DNA of 64,000 nt from Apiotrichum sp. Y4204 (lineage: Eukaryota; Basidiomycota; Tremellomycetes; Trichosporonales; Trichosporonaceae): NCBI GenBank assembly GCA_025531455.1, contig JAMYHL010000031.1, positions 1 through 64,000 of the forward strand. The letters run 5' to 3'. The notes below the pieces were generated by a model. That model ran no database searches. It saw nothing but the letters and a program-made list of their open reading frames with translations, and was not told the origin of the DNA. The position numbers and the translations under genes are program-made. Positions 9,852 through 21,100 of this stretch are shown one piece after another (the stretch's first letter is position 1; every line of letters starts with the position of its first letter).

Positions 9852-12026
9852 TCATTGACAAGTGTTCCCATTTCTATCAGACGTGGGGAACAAAGTCGAC
9901 GCAGTACTCACAGTTGGCAGAACTTCGGTGGCAGCGCGACCACCTAACACTCGGTCCTTCTGAAGTTCCTCGCGGATCTTGTTGGCTCTAAGTCTGCTGT
10001 ACGGACACCCGAGGTAGTCGTATATCTCTTCGGCCACTTCCAGAGGCAGCTTCTGGGTAACATCATTGATGAGGCTTCCCTTTTCGGCCCAATGAACCTG
10101 CTGCGGGGGTACTCGGGATGTGCTCATGATCTTTAAGGCTGGGTCCACCAGAAAAATGGCGATCATCTTGCGATGGCCCTCACGAGTCTTATCCACAAGT
10201 TCAAATGGCTCGACCCGGTGTTCAAGTACGTTGGGAAAGATGACCATCCTTCCCGGCAGCGCGCGGATGGCACCAAGGTGGAATCGGTTCCCGTCATACG
10301 GAGGCCGAGGGCCGTAAATTCGTTTTCGAGCCTCGTCGCGGATGTCCAAGTCGGCCTGGGAAAGCACTGTATATGGGGACTCAGGCACACAAGTAGGTAT
10401 CCCGCAGGTGTCATCGTCTTGATTCCAGCGAGCTCCCGGTGTTTGGAGGGCAAGACGTGAGGTTGTGATATTGTCAATATCATAGTAGTAGATGGCACTG
10501 GCAATGATGCGCTCGTTGGCCAAGCCCTCCACATGCCAGGGGCCACCAGCGTAGCTCGGTCGATCGGGCGTGAGAATGTGGTTGTTGATTTGAACAATGA
10601 TCTGCAACTTGCCGTCACCGGAACCAAACCAGCACTTGTTCTCAGCCAGGAGTGGGAGCGGTGTCGGGCGGAGTTCGTTGAGTGGTTCTGGAAGGACAAA
10701 GGGGTGGTTCTTGCGAAACACGTCCTCTTTCCACTTCGGACCGTTGTCAGCCGCTCTGGCACTGAATCTTGAGATACTGGAGGTTGAACGACGGTCGTAG
10801 ATGTAGCACCCGTCCAAACAGGCATCGGGAGAGTGGCATTTGAAGAGGTTAAAGGGAGACACCCAAGGGATACGCCGAACCCTTTCCAGATTGTGATGGT
10901 TGTCGTATTCTTTGCGATTGAGTCGAGTAGCTTGCACGGCTTCGGAGGCTCGCACCATTGAGGGAAGAGCTGCGTCCAACAGCTGTTCAATTATGCCATA
11001 CACCGACTGATATTGAGGGTGTAGGTTGTTGACGTAGCTCATCAGCTTGCATTTGCCACTTGGATCGATCTCAACGTCTGTCGGAAGCCAACAGTGCTTG
11101 TCACTGAACGCCCAGCTGCAATGCTCGGGAGACAAAAATTCGCCGTGGTATGGGCGAGGTTCGATTGGTCGTCCTTCTTAAAGTAGCAAAAGTAAAGGGC
11201 ATCGAGAAAATAAGAAAAAAGAGAAGAGAAAAAAAAAAAAAAAAAAAAAGTCAGCATTGTGTGCATCCGGCTGAATTGTTGTTTGGGCACACTGACGATC
11301 AATGGTCTTCCCCTTGCCCATTGCGGACAGGCAATTGGCTCGTGTGATGGACGGACTGTCGAGAACGCGTGTTCGGCCGTACACGATTGGGTACATGGTT
11401 GAATGGACAAGTGGGAGAACAACATATCCTTGGTCCGCTCGGTAGTCACCAATCTCCTTGGCTTCCTGCTCCAAGGGGACAAGGGCCTCCTTAGCCTGGT
11501 TGTTGAACTCCGTGGGCATGGTGCGTTTGAAGACGGATACATCGGTATCCAAGACCTGCACTGTGTGGCTTTGCTCTACGGCGATGGATTTGGCGCGTAG
11601 TTCGGCAATGCAGTGGTCGAACATGTCCTCGGTAAAACCAGTCGTAGCAAGCTCGAGGGGTAAAGTTGGGAGAGGAGGGGCATTGCTAGGAGGTGTGCGT
11701 CGCTCGTCATGGTCTGGATCTTGGAGCTCGCCGATTGGCTTTGGGGTGACGGTGGTTTCCTGGGACGGAATCAGCCTGTCGAGGTGGGAGCGCCATTGTG
11801 CAACAACATCATCATTGTTGACATACAGTGACCACGCGGGGTCGTCTGTAATCTCATTCATCAGCCAGAGCATGGCGCGCTCACGGATGGAGATTGGGTA
11901 GTGCAGCCAGTCACCCAGAAGGGATAGTGGTGCGTAAGGCGCCTTGCGGAACTTGGGATTCAGAAGGTCGGTCATGCTGAGAACAGGCTCTGAGGCCGAG
12001 GGACGTGTCGTTGTGGATGTAGCCAT
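9852..12026 (-). CDS. DUF4246 family protein, oxygenase-like
   Basis: Two exons, 12026-11297 and 11176-9852, give about 684 residues. The 120-nt intron begins GTCAGT and contains a CTGAC branch site followed by 21 consecutive T; splicing joins the frame as TIDQGRPIEPRPYHGEF. The start at 12026 (MATSTTTRPSASEPVL) is the first ATG before conserved sequence. The protein matches the fungal DUF4246 family: GGPWHVEGLANERIIA near residue 455 and NVLEHRVEPFELVDKTREGH near 560 fit the double-stranded beta-helix fold of Fe(II)/2-oxoglutarate oxygenases, with H and E/H as candidate metal ligands. Substrate is unknown. A strong donor (GTGAGTACTG) near 9911 may splice the last 20 codons away, so the C terminus is uncertain. 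Confidence 0.85.
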
Positions 12027-12733
12027 TGGGTCTGGGTCGAACGTGATTTCAAGAGGGTGGCAAAAGGGGAACAGTGGGAAAGAGAGAAAAGAGTCGAGAG
12101 TGGAGTCAGCGGTTTGAGTACCTTTTGACTCGAGTCTGGTCCTCTGACCGCGGGGGGAGGGGGTCAGTGATGCTTGCTTGCGTGCATGATCTCTGGGGAT
12201 CACTACCGGGTGAATCTGCTGAGTGTAGACGGCATCAGTCAGGTGACGAGGAGAAACAAAACAAATCCCCCCGCCTCGACACAGATCCCAGATCCCAGAA
12301 AAGGCACGAATCTCTTTACGATCCCGCCCCGCCTGACACTGGCGAGCTTGCTTGGCTGGGCATCTCTTTGATTCATCCTGTCCTGTGGTGGAGATGGGAC
12401 TGTTGGCGGCTGCAGGATGGTGAGAGGCATGGGGATTGGATAGAGTCGGGTGGATGGAAGGTGTGGACAGTTGATGATGCGAGAAATGGGAACAAGGGAG
12501 GGGGATGGATCGATGGATGCCCACAAAGCAATGCATGTTGGACCCACACCGGAACACCGGCAGCCCCCCGCGGGTGCATTTTTGGGTGTTTCTAGCCACT
12601 CACAGCCAACGCGTCAACGGCCTCCACTTCGACCTAGTGAGAGAGGCATCCGTCGTCATCCACGCCCCACACATCCACTCTTTCTCCTCATCCACTTGCT
12701 CTATCCCTTTCATTCAACCTCTTCACAGTAACC
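12027..12733. other. Divergent promoter region of DUF4246 and EMC4 genes
   Basis: About 700 bp between two divergently transcribed genes. No coding region is supported. A purine-rich tract lies near 12070-12170 and includes a run of G. Confidence 0.5.
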
Positions 12734-13940
12734 ATGACCGCCCTCGTAGACTACACCGTCCCCGCACCGCCACGGTACGTTTTATATGAATTTGGGTCGC
12801 CATGGTCTCCATGCGGCGGGGTCCCATTTCAGCCCCAGTCACATCCGGAGGAGAGATCTGGCTCTGACCCCATTTGCAGAAACCTTCCCAATCCCCCGGG
12901 ATTCGCCGTGTCGAATAAGGACAAGGGCGTCAAGGTGCGTATCATGAGCTTGTGGGACGACGATGGCCAGGTTGTTTGCAAGTTGCAGTGATGGCAAGTT
13001 GGCCGCAGGAGACATTTGAGCCAAAAACGTTGTAGAAGGCTTCATCGAACTGCACTCACAGCCCAGTCGAGCACACCGATAAAGCGCCCGAATCCGACCG
13101 AGCTCAAGCTCAAGCGTGCATGGGAGGTAGCCTTTGCGTGAGTGTGGTAACTTGGTTGGGATCAAGTTTGAGTAGGGAGTGGGCCGGGCGCAGTCGCCCT
13201 AGCGCTGTGCAGGACACGCGGGGTGTCTAGCGACGTTCCAAGACGCTCTTTGCAATCCAGAGATACGCTGCCGCTATTAAGACTGTTCTCGGCGCTGTTA
13301 ACGAAATGTTCACCGGAGCGTCACCAATCCTTTTCATCGATAGCAAAGCGTGCACTCGTGCTCGTGATATACTTCTTGGGTGCGGCGTGGCATCTTAAGA
13401 GTGCCAACGCCATCGTCTTTCCTTTTCACTGCCAGGTCCTCTCACTGATTGTCACTAACTGCCAGACCCGCAAAAACCGTGCCGATGCAGGCAATCATGC
13501 TCTACTTCTCTGGCTCGGGTGTCCAGATCTTCTCACTGGGCATGATCTTCATGCTCCTCACTGGTCCCTTCACCGCCGTCTCAAGCATCCTCACCAGTGC
13601 GTCCCCAATGTCCCCAATAGCTTTCGTTCCTGGTCGCTCACTCTCTAGCATTCGAGCCGTTCCGTACACAGCGCCCCGACGGCGAGCTCACGTACGCCCT
13701 CCTTCTTCCCCCTATGTTTGTGTACATTCTCTGCCAGGCCGGAACGTGAGTACCAAGAGCGGAGCGTTGCTGCTGTCAGCTGGAAGTTGTTCTGCACTGA
13801 CAACCAGCCTTGCACTGGGCCTCTACAAGTGTTGGACGATGGGAATCCTGCCGACCGGGAACGCCGACTGGCTCCAGTTCGAGACGCGCCCCGACGCACC
13901 AGAGTGGAGTGCCGTGCGTGCCTTGATTCTCGGCAAGTGA
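12734..13940 (+). CDS. EMC4: ER membrane protein complex subunit 4
   Basis: Six exons (12734-12774, 12880-12934, 13067-13137, 13466-13596, 13649-13745, 13808-13940) join in frame to 175 residues, the usual length. EMC4 is a subunit of the ER membrane protein complex that inserts transmembrane segments into the ER membrane. The match rests on TELKLKRAWEVAFAPAKTV, then two hydrophobic segments (AIMLYFSGSGVQIFSLGMIF and YALLLPPMFVYILCQAG) and the conserved tail ALGLYKCWTMGILPTGNADW. The first exon ends in PAPP and exon 2 encodes NLPNPPGFAVSNKDKGVK. Exon 3 uses the second of two nearby acceptors, because the first gives a stop. Intron 3 (13138-13465) is about 330 nt, much longer than most in this window. 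Confidence 0.9.
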
Positions 13941-14086
13941 TTGTAGTCGGGTGGATGGGATTCATTAGCTTTGTTTGTGGAAGGAGACTGTCAGACGGTG
14001 GATGTTGCGAGCTAGTCAGCTTGTGCACCACTCTCTTGGAACAGTTTCACACTTTGAACACTCTATTGCATGTTGCTACATGAACA

Positions 14087-15947
14087 CTAGTCGGGACTGT
14101 CCAGACTGCGCTTGGGTCCGTTCGCGAGCGCCTGAAACGGGAGGACGGGGAGGCCGAGCGTGCTGAGGCTGGGAGGGGGATATGTTGGCGGGGCGGCTGG
14201 TGGCAACTCGCCATCAGACCCCGCCTCTGTGTCAAGCTTGTCATCCTCCACTTCGCCTGGATGCTGCTGCGGGGGGTCCTCAACCCGCTCCTGCTCGACT
14301 CTTGGCGGGAGATCAACGCGCTCGTAGAAAAGCATGAACACCTGTGCGCGCGCATCGACCAACTCTTCGGTGCCCACCTCCTCGACGTCGGCATCGCTGA
14401 TCCGCAGCCACCCACGCCCCGGTACGCCCAGCGGCGCGCAAGGTTTCCGTCGGAGCGCGACAAAGTGTCCGCTCGAATGCGTATACCCGTAGTGCAGGAT
14501 TGCGGATTGAAGGCGGTAGAGCGCGCGAGGCTGGGGACCCCCGGCAGACCCTCCGGGACCAGCGGCGCCGGACGCCAGCATGGCGGCGACCCCTCCCGCC
14601 TCGCGCGGCTCCCATACGCCCCGCGCCATGTGTGTGCCGAGATCGAACATCAACGGGAACGCGACGCGTGCCGTCTTCTTCAACAGCTGCCCGTACGGCG
14701 TGTACTCTGAGCGTACGAAGTGGAAGCGTAACGAGGCCGGCGCTCGTGCCACGGCCGTTTCGCGCACACAGTCCGTGCGTACAGTCTCCCACTTGATGTT
14801 CGGTGTGTCCAGCGCAGGAACGCCAGACTCGACCATCGTGCGCAGGCGGGATGCTGTGCGTGTAGCCTGTGCCTTCTTCTTCTTCGCCGACGGCGTCGGC
14901 TTGCCTTTTTCCGCAGCGAGCTCCTTCCCCGCCTCCTTGGCCGCGTACTTTGCCGCCGTCGCGCGCGCAGTACACATGTCGCAGGTCACCTCATCCAGCC
15001 GCTCTGTCGCGAGATACTCGGCAATACACGCGTCGAGTGTCACGTCGCCCTACCGTCAGGATTTAGAAACAGCAGCAACTCACGGATCGCGGGACGGGCA
15101 GTTCCATTCCCCCCAGAGTGTCCATCCGCACGACATCCGCATACCCGCATCGGCGGCACATGCGGCGGCGCGCAAGCAAGCCTTCCCACGGCGCACCCAA
15201 GCCGGCGGGACGCGGCGGCGGCGCGCGCACTGCTGGAGGTGGTATGGGAGCGGGAGACGAGCGTGCAGATGCAAGCGAGGGTGTGTGCCGAAGGAAGTCC
15301 TTGCCTGCCGACTGGACATCGTCGCTGTCATCCAGAGGCGTCACAGGTGTCGCCTGGAAATCGAGTGCCTGACCCAGTCCACCGCGAACGAGGGCAACCT
15401 CCTTTGCGACACGCTCTGCCTCATCGGAAATGGCCTCTGCAAGGACGACAAACAACTCGTGCGCATCCTGCTGCTCGCGGGTGGCGAGGAGCCTCCGGAT
15501 CTGGGGGAGTGGCGCGAGAGCAGTGAGGAGCGCAATCGGACGCAGCGCCGGAGGCGGGCGCGCAGAACCCGTGTTCAGCTCCGCGAGCGTGGAAGCCAGC
15601 GCGTCGGTCACAGGGGTAGGGACGTCGACATCTACTGCAAGGTCGATGATGCGATCTAGATGTGTTATGAGGGCTGGGAGGGAGGCAAACGCCTGCAGCA
15701 CCGAGTTCATGTAACACAGCGTGCCGGACAGGTTCACCATACCGGGGAAGCGGTCGCCGGGCGCATCGGGTGCGGGGGTGAGGCCTCGGCTCCGCCCACG
15801 CCGCACGCGCGGCTCAGCTTCAGCCGGCGCGGTGAGCGCTAGCGGGAGAGAAGTGAAGCCCAGCAGACCCATGAGGGCGTGCGCGGCGGCGGTTAGGGCG
15901 GTAAGCACAAAGGCGAGCAGCGAGCGGAGGTCATGCGGCGTGGCCAT
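14087..15947 (-). CDS. Membrane-anchored ubiquitin-specific protease, Ubp1/USP30 type
   Basis: Two exons, 15947-15084 and 15049-14087, with a 34-nt intron, give 608 residues. A hydrophobic segment at residues 9-39 (LLAFVLTALTAAAHALMGLL and on) is a membrane anchor, as in yeast Ubp1 and mitochondrial USP30. The peptidase C19 fold follows: Cys box GMVNLSGTLCYMNSVLQAF with C78, QQDAHELF helix, two CxxC pairs (CRRC in exon 1, CDMC near residue 311) of the zinc ribbon, then the His box SSGHFVALRR with H483 and WLRISDADV. The Cys box reads SGTLC where most relatives have GNTC; the catalytic Cys is kept. It should remove ubiquitin from proteins at the ER or mitochondrial surface. An acidic, proline-rich tail ends the protein. 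It shares a short promoter with the divergent MZT1 gene. Confidence 0.88.
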
Positions 15948-16127
15948 GAGTGCGCATGGCCAGGGGTGAAGGGAATGATGTAGGGTTGCAGAGCTGAGAG
16001 CAAAGGATAGAGTGGAAATGGATGTGATTGATGATGGTAAATGCGGTGGTGGATGAGATTGAGTGATGGTTGTGGACGGGAAAAAAGCCGACAGAGGGCT
16101 GCGGCGGGACTGGGCGTTTCGGGTGAC

Positions 16128-16166
16128 GCGATGACGCTTTCGACGCTTTCGACGCTTTCGACGCTG
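16128..16166. repeat. 9-bp tandem repeat between USP and MZT1 genes
   Basis: GACGCTTTC is repeated three to four times in a row. It lies in the roughly 315-bp region shared by the divergent USP (15947) and MZT1 (16262) starts and may be part of their promoters. Confidence 0.65.
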
Positions 16167-16261
16167 GCGAATACGGTGACAGCCACACATCAAGTACACA
16201 ACAAAAGTCCACAAACCATTGTACTTGTCACTAAACACATCATCTCTCCATCTATTCCAGC

Positions 16262-16586
16262 ATGCCCGACGACCGTCTCCAGAACGCGCGCGAGACGCTC
16301 GACAGTGGGTACTGTAAGCGCACGGGATGCTGACGACAGCCTTGCACGAGCTCGCCCAGCTCCTCCAGACAGGTGCGTCGCGTCGACGCGTCCGCCCTAG
16401 CAATCACCTGGCTGACCCTCAGGACTGGACAAGCAGACGCTCTCCATCTGCGTTGGAATGATCGAAGCTGGCGCCAACCCCGACACGCTTGCAGTAAGTG
16501 TCGGGTATTGCATCGCAGACCTCTGCTGCACAATCTCACTCCAGGCCGTCATTCGCGAGCTGCGCAAGGAGAACGACGCGAAATAA
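16262..16586 (+). CDS. MZT1: Mitotic-spindle organizing protein 1
   Basis: Four tiny exons (16262-16304, 16340-16372, 16423-16493, 16545-16586) join to 62 residues. MZT1/GIP1 is a small helical protein that binds the N terminus of gamma-tubulin complex proteins and recruits the complex to spindle poles. The conserved core is unmistakable: ARETLDTLHELAQLLQTGLD, QTLSICVGMIEAGANPDTL and AAVIRELRKEN. Exons follow consensus donors and CTGAC or CTCAC branch sites with CAG acceptors. Because of its short exons the gene would be missed by simple open-frame searches. It is convergent with the gene at 16701-17730. Confidence 0.93.
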
Positions 16587-16700
16587 ACGCAACACATCCA
16601 CACCTTGCATGTTGTACAACGCCTATAATTTGTGCCATGTATCACCAGTTAACAACATCGTCCTTGATATTTCCTCAGATCGCCCCATTATCGTATGTCA

Positions 16701-17730
16701 TTACGACTTGGCCGGCACCAGGTTGAGCGAGGACGGCAGGCTCTCAGCCCCAAGCGAGGAGAGGAAGACGATCGCCCCAGCGGCCGCGAAGACGAGGAGT
16801 AACGACGTGCCGGTGATGAGCATGAATGCTGAAGACCACTGCGCTGGTCTCTTCTTGTCGCTGGCATTTACAGCGCGAGGATAGTGCCGTCCGCTGGCAC
16901 CGGGCATCACAACGAGCACAACCGGGCCCTTACCGGGCTGGGTCATGCTCTCGATCCCTGCCTTGACTCCGCGGGCCGCTTGGTCCCACAGTGGCGACCC
17001 TTGCGCGACTGAGCTCAGTCGCAGCGCGACGGCGTCCCACTTCTCCGTTGCCGAGCTCCACAGGCTGTCGGCAAGCGCGATGAACACAGCCAGCTCTTGG
17101 GCCAGTGCCTTGCTCGCTCCTGTGCGTGAGCGGAGATTCATGGGCCATTCCCGAAACTCACCCTCAACAGCAAAGTCCAGCGTGTCCAGTAAATTCTTCA
17201 CAAGAGGAAGCTCCATCACCCTGTCCACGGCGTCTTGCGCCGCCCTGAGATAGGGGTCGAGCACGGAAGTGTCATCGGAGTCGAGGTAGAATGTGGGTTT
17301 GAGCGACGACGGGACAACGTCTGCGGTCAGTGAATGTCAAAAAGCTGCACGAGTATACAGCATTTGTCGCCCCCAATATACGACTGGGACGCGGGCTGCT
17401 AGCTGACTCACACTGGGCATCCACCCCGTCGACAATGATCACGCGCGGCCGCTTCTCGACCTGCCACCACCCCATGAAGTGGCCCCAGAGGCCGTGGTTT
17501 TCGGGGGTCTTCTTGTCGTCCAGCGCCTCGCCGAGGTGGTGCGATATCACTGCATTCGCCTGCGCGGCGTCCAGTGTCGGCGCGGCGCTCCCCGGGCGCT
17601 GTGGAAGTGGCGGGTAGAAGAAGACCTGCGCCGGTTGCGCAGACTGCGACAACGCCAGGGGGACGACGCAGAGCAGGCCGAAGAAGTAGACGACTGCCGT
17701 CAGTGGGCCAAGATATGAGGGGACATGCAT
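16701..17730 (-). CDS. Type I membrane protein, possibly Vps3844-like
   Basis: Two exons, 17730-17412 and 17320-16701, give 312 residues; the 91-nt intron starts GTGAGTC and ends CTGACCGCAG. Residues 8-30 form a signal peptide (LTAVVYFFGLLCVVPLALSQ). The lumenal part begins VFFYPPLPQRPGS and has LDAAQANAVISHHLGEAL, which resembles the N-terminal region of fungal Vps3844/DUF3844 proteins of the secretory pathway; this is a weak match from memory. Near the C terminus a single hydrophobic segment (AFMLITGTSLLLVFAAAGAI) is a membrane anchor with a short cytosolic tail. The cysteine-rich C-terminal motif typical of Vps3844 is not seen. Function is therefore uncertain. Confidence 0.7.
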
Positions 17731-18179
17731 GGGCTCCGCATGCTGACAGAGCAATAGTTGAAGATCGAAAATACGTGGCAAACGTGTCGTCGTTGCCGCT
17801 GTCGATGTCGTCGTCGTTGTCGTCAATGGTCGACGGAGTGTGTGTGGGTGGCGAGGGATCGATGGGATCCACGGAATCTGTGCAATGTTCTGTTCACACG
17901 CTTTTGGCTTCACGTTTTTGTAATAAAGGATAAGCGGACTCCTAATAGACCTATGTACGCCCTCCACTTTGCAATTAGAGATGACGTCAACCAACTGTTA
18001 AAGAAGCTGGGCAGTGTTTATGATGCCTCCACCGTCAACCACAGTCAACTGTGCCTCCAAAGCCCCCCTGGTGGCGTCCAAGTTGTTTAAATGTCTGTCT
18101 TCCCTCTCGATTGCTCGCTGTCGTTTGCTCTTTCCTCATCATCACAAGGCCCCTCCACGCTGTATCGTCGTGCCATGTC
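17731..18179. other. Divergent promoter region upstream of REV1
   Basis: About 450 bp between the minus-strand membrane protein gene and REV1. A GTCGTC-rich stretch lies at 17780-17830. No coding region is supported. Confidence 0.5.
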
Positions 18180-21100
18180 ATGACCCAACCCCCAGCGACG
18201 GACGCGTCTCAGCCCCACGCCCACTCTCACTCATCATCACAGAGCGACTTTTGGACGCACGCCCTGCAGGCCGCAGAGCAACTCGAGCATCCGCCACCGT
18301 TGTCTCCCGCACGCGTTCCGCAGGTTACGCACCACTCTCTCGTCTCCCCCGATACCAGTGACATTGAGCATGAAGATACCGATGCCAATACAGCCACAGG
18401 GGCAGCATCATGCCTTTTCAATGCCCCACTTACAGGGACCTCCGGATACAAGTCGCTTGTCTCCCCAAACACGAGCGATATCGACCACGACAGCGCGATG
18501 AGTGCCGACGAAGGGAACCACGACGACCGAGTCCCATCTGTGGTCCGTGGACGCGACGCAGATGGGCCAGACAGGGATGGACTTTCTTCTTCTACCCGTC
18601 GTCCGGCCGTCCACTTCCTCGAACCCAAGCCAGGTTCTTCAGACGACGCTATGTCTCTCCCGCCGTCGTCGCCACCCGCTCCTCCACCGATAGCAGCGGT
18701 GACAACAGAGCTTAGCTATCTTCCACAGCAATCAGATGCGAGCGGCGCGCACGCCTACCTCGCGCGGCCAGAGTACGCGGGTAACGCATTCGGCGACATT
18801 GCCACCTACATGCGCAACAAAGACGTCAAAGTACAGACGCAGAACGCCGAGATTGCCGCAGCGGCTGCCGCTCTCGGCCTCTCACCCATTTTTGCGGGTT
18901 TGACGTTCTACATCAACGGGAATACGAGTCCACCGATGGAGGTCCTCCGCCGCATGGTGCTTCAGCGGGGCGGCACTGTCGTCCCTTTCGTTCGACGGAA
19001 GACGGAGATCGACTACGTTATCGCGCCCGTCCTCACCATGGCGAAGTTTCGCGAGTGGCAGAATATGAGGATCGTCACCGAAGTGTTTGTGACAGCCTCC
19101 TGTGATGCGAACAAGTTGGTTGATTGGAGGAGGTACCGTCTGCGCCCTCCCGGTGAGGCGAAGACAGACCTATTCGCGCCAAAAACCAAGGACGACAGTG
19201 TCAGCCGCGTTGACCCCCTCAATCCCTTTCAAACCCCCGCGTCGCGGACGACAGCGAGCCAGGAGAAGTCAACTCCCGCACCAACAGTAAAGTCGATCGC
19301 TCGACCCCGCAGTCCGCCTGTCGCTGCGACACAGAGCCTTTTGAAATCACTCGGTGGACGTTCGACGCCTCGTCCACCAGAAGCGAAATCGGCCGTGATC
19401 TCACACACTAAGCCTGTGGCGGCGACACAGAGTCTTTTGCAACCGCTCGTCTCCGGCGCGACTCCTCGTCTAAGCCAGACGCGGCCTGGAGACCACCCGA
19501 CCGACGTCACTCCGACGCCATCGGTCCGCGAAGATGAGACTACACCTGTAGCTGCACCGCGGGCAAACGAAACGGTTGGCACACCAACGATCTCTCGCAA
19601 GCCGTCAACTACTACAAGGGCTACTCCGGCACACGGGCGCGGGGAAGGCGCATGGGACAACTACTTCATGTACGAATCCAACAAGGCCGCAGCCGAGCTG
19701 ATGAAGTCCGACGCTTTTCGAGCCCAACACACTGCAGAGCGAGGGAACGATGCGGGCTATATTGACCAGTACTACCAGAACAGCAGGTTACACCACCTGT
19801 CCACATGGAAGGCCGAACTTCGTGTACTTGTGGCCGAGGCACGCGCTGCGGCCATCACACATGTCCCGACTGTCCTCGCTCCGCCCGGCGAGGAGCGGGT
19901 TTACTTCCATGTCGACTTTGACGCGTTCTTTGTCTCCGCCGGCCTCGCTTCCCGCCCACACCTTCGCGGACGCCCCGTGGCTGTATGCCACTCCTCCCGC
20001 GGGGGTAAGACCAGTACATCGGAAGTTGCGTCTGCCTCGTACGAAGCACGCGCCAAGGGCGTAAAAAATGGCATGTCCCTCGGCCGCGCGCGCCAGCTCT
20101 GCCCGGAGATAGAAACAATCCCCTACGAGTTCGAGGTGTACAAGCGCCATTCGGCTCAATTCTACACTGTCCTTCTGGGATATGCCGACGAGCTCGAGGC
20201 CGTAAGCGTCGACGAGGCGTTGCTCGACGTCACAGGCGCGGTACGTGCACGCACACTTGCCCCTCCCGAAGCAGGCACCAGCAATGACGACCCGGCAGTC
20301 CAGCTTGCAGAAAAGATCCGCGACGACATACGTGCAGCTACAGGCTGTGAAGTGTCAATCGGTATCGCGCCCAACATTCTGCTAGCGCGTCTCGCGACTA
20401 AGAGGGCCAAACCCGCCGGTGTGTTCCATCTCACTGTCGACGCGGCGCCAGAGTACCTCGCCAAGTTGGACGTCGACCAGCTGCCATCCATCGGCTATTC
20501 GCTCCGCGCCAAGATAACTGACGCGTTTGGCTCGACATCGTGCGGCGACCTGATATCGCAGTCTAAATCTGCCCTTCAGCGCGTTCTGGGGCCTAAAATC
20601 GGGGAAACGGTATACGCATTCCTGCGCGGGCAGGACTCGCGCCGCCTGGAACCCGACAAGGAACGGCGCTCCGTGTCCGCCGAGATGAACTACGGTATCC
20701 GCTTCCGAAACAGCGACCAGGCGGAGAAGTACGTCCGCGATCTGGCCGCCGAGGTCGCAAAGCGGCTGAGATCTATTGGTGCCAAAGGCCGGCACATGAC
20801 GCTGAAGATCATGGTACGGCATCCAGACGCCCCGATCGAGCCGCCGAAGTTTCTAGGCCACGGGCGTTGCGAGACGATCAACAAAGGCGGGCCGCTCCGC
20901 GCTCTCACCGACCAGGACACGGTCATCGGCGACGAAGCCGTGCGTTTCTTGCAGAGCATGCGGCTGGATCCTACTGAGCTCCGCGGCGTTGGCATCATGA
21001 TCACCAAGCTAGTCATTGGGCCCGGCAAGGGCCAGAGCCGGCTCGATTTCGCCAGGCGAAAGCCCGAGAGTGAGAGCAGAAGTGATACCGAGGTTCCACC

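Noticed and set aside
9424..9861. C-terminal extension of the DUF4246 protein by a 38-nt intron
   Set aside because: The extra 140 codons are not protein-like (clusters of Pro, Arg, Ser) and have no counterpart that I know in the family.
13223..13648. 141-codon open frame
   Set aside because: It overlaps intron 3 and exon 4 of EMC4 in another frame and has no independent support.
18051..18179. Earlier in-frame ATG for REV1
   Set aside because: It would add 43 residues that look like translated promoter sequence; the ATG at 18180 leads directly into typical REV1 N-terminal composition.
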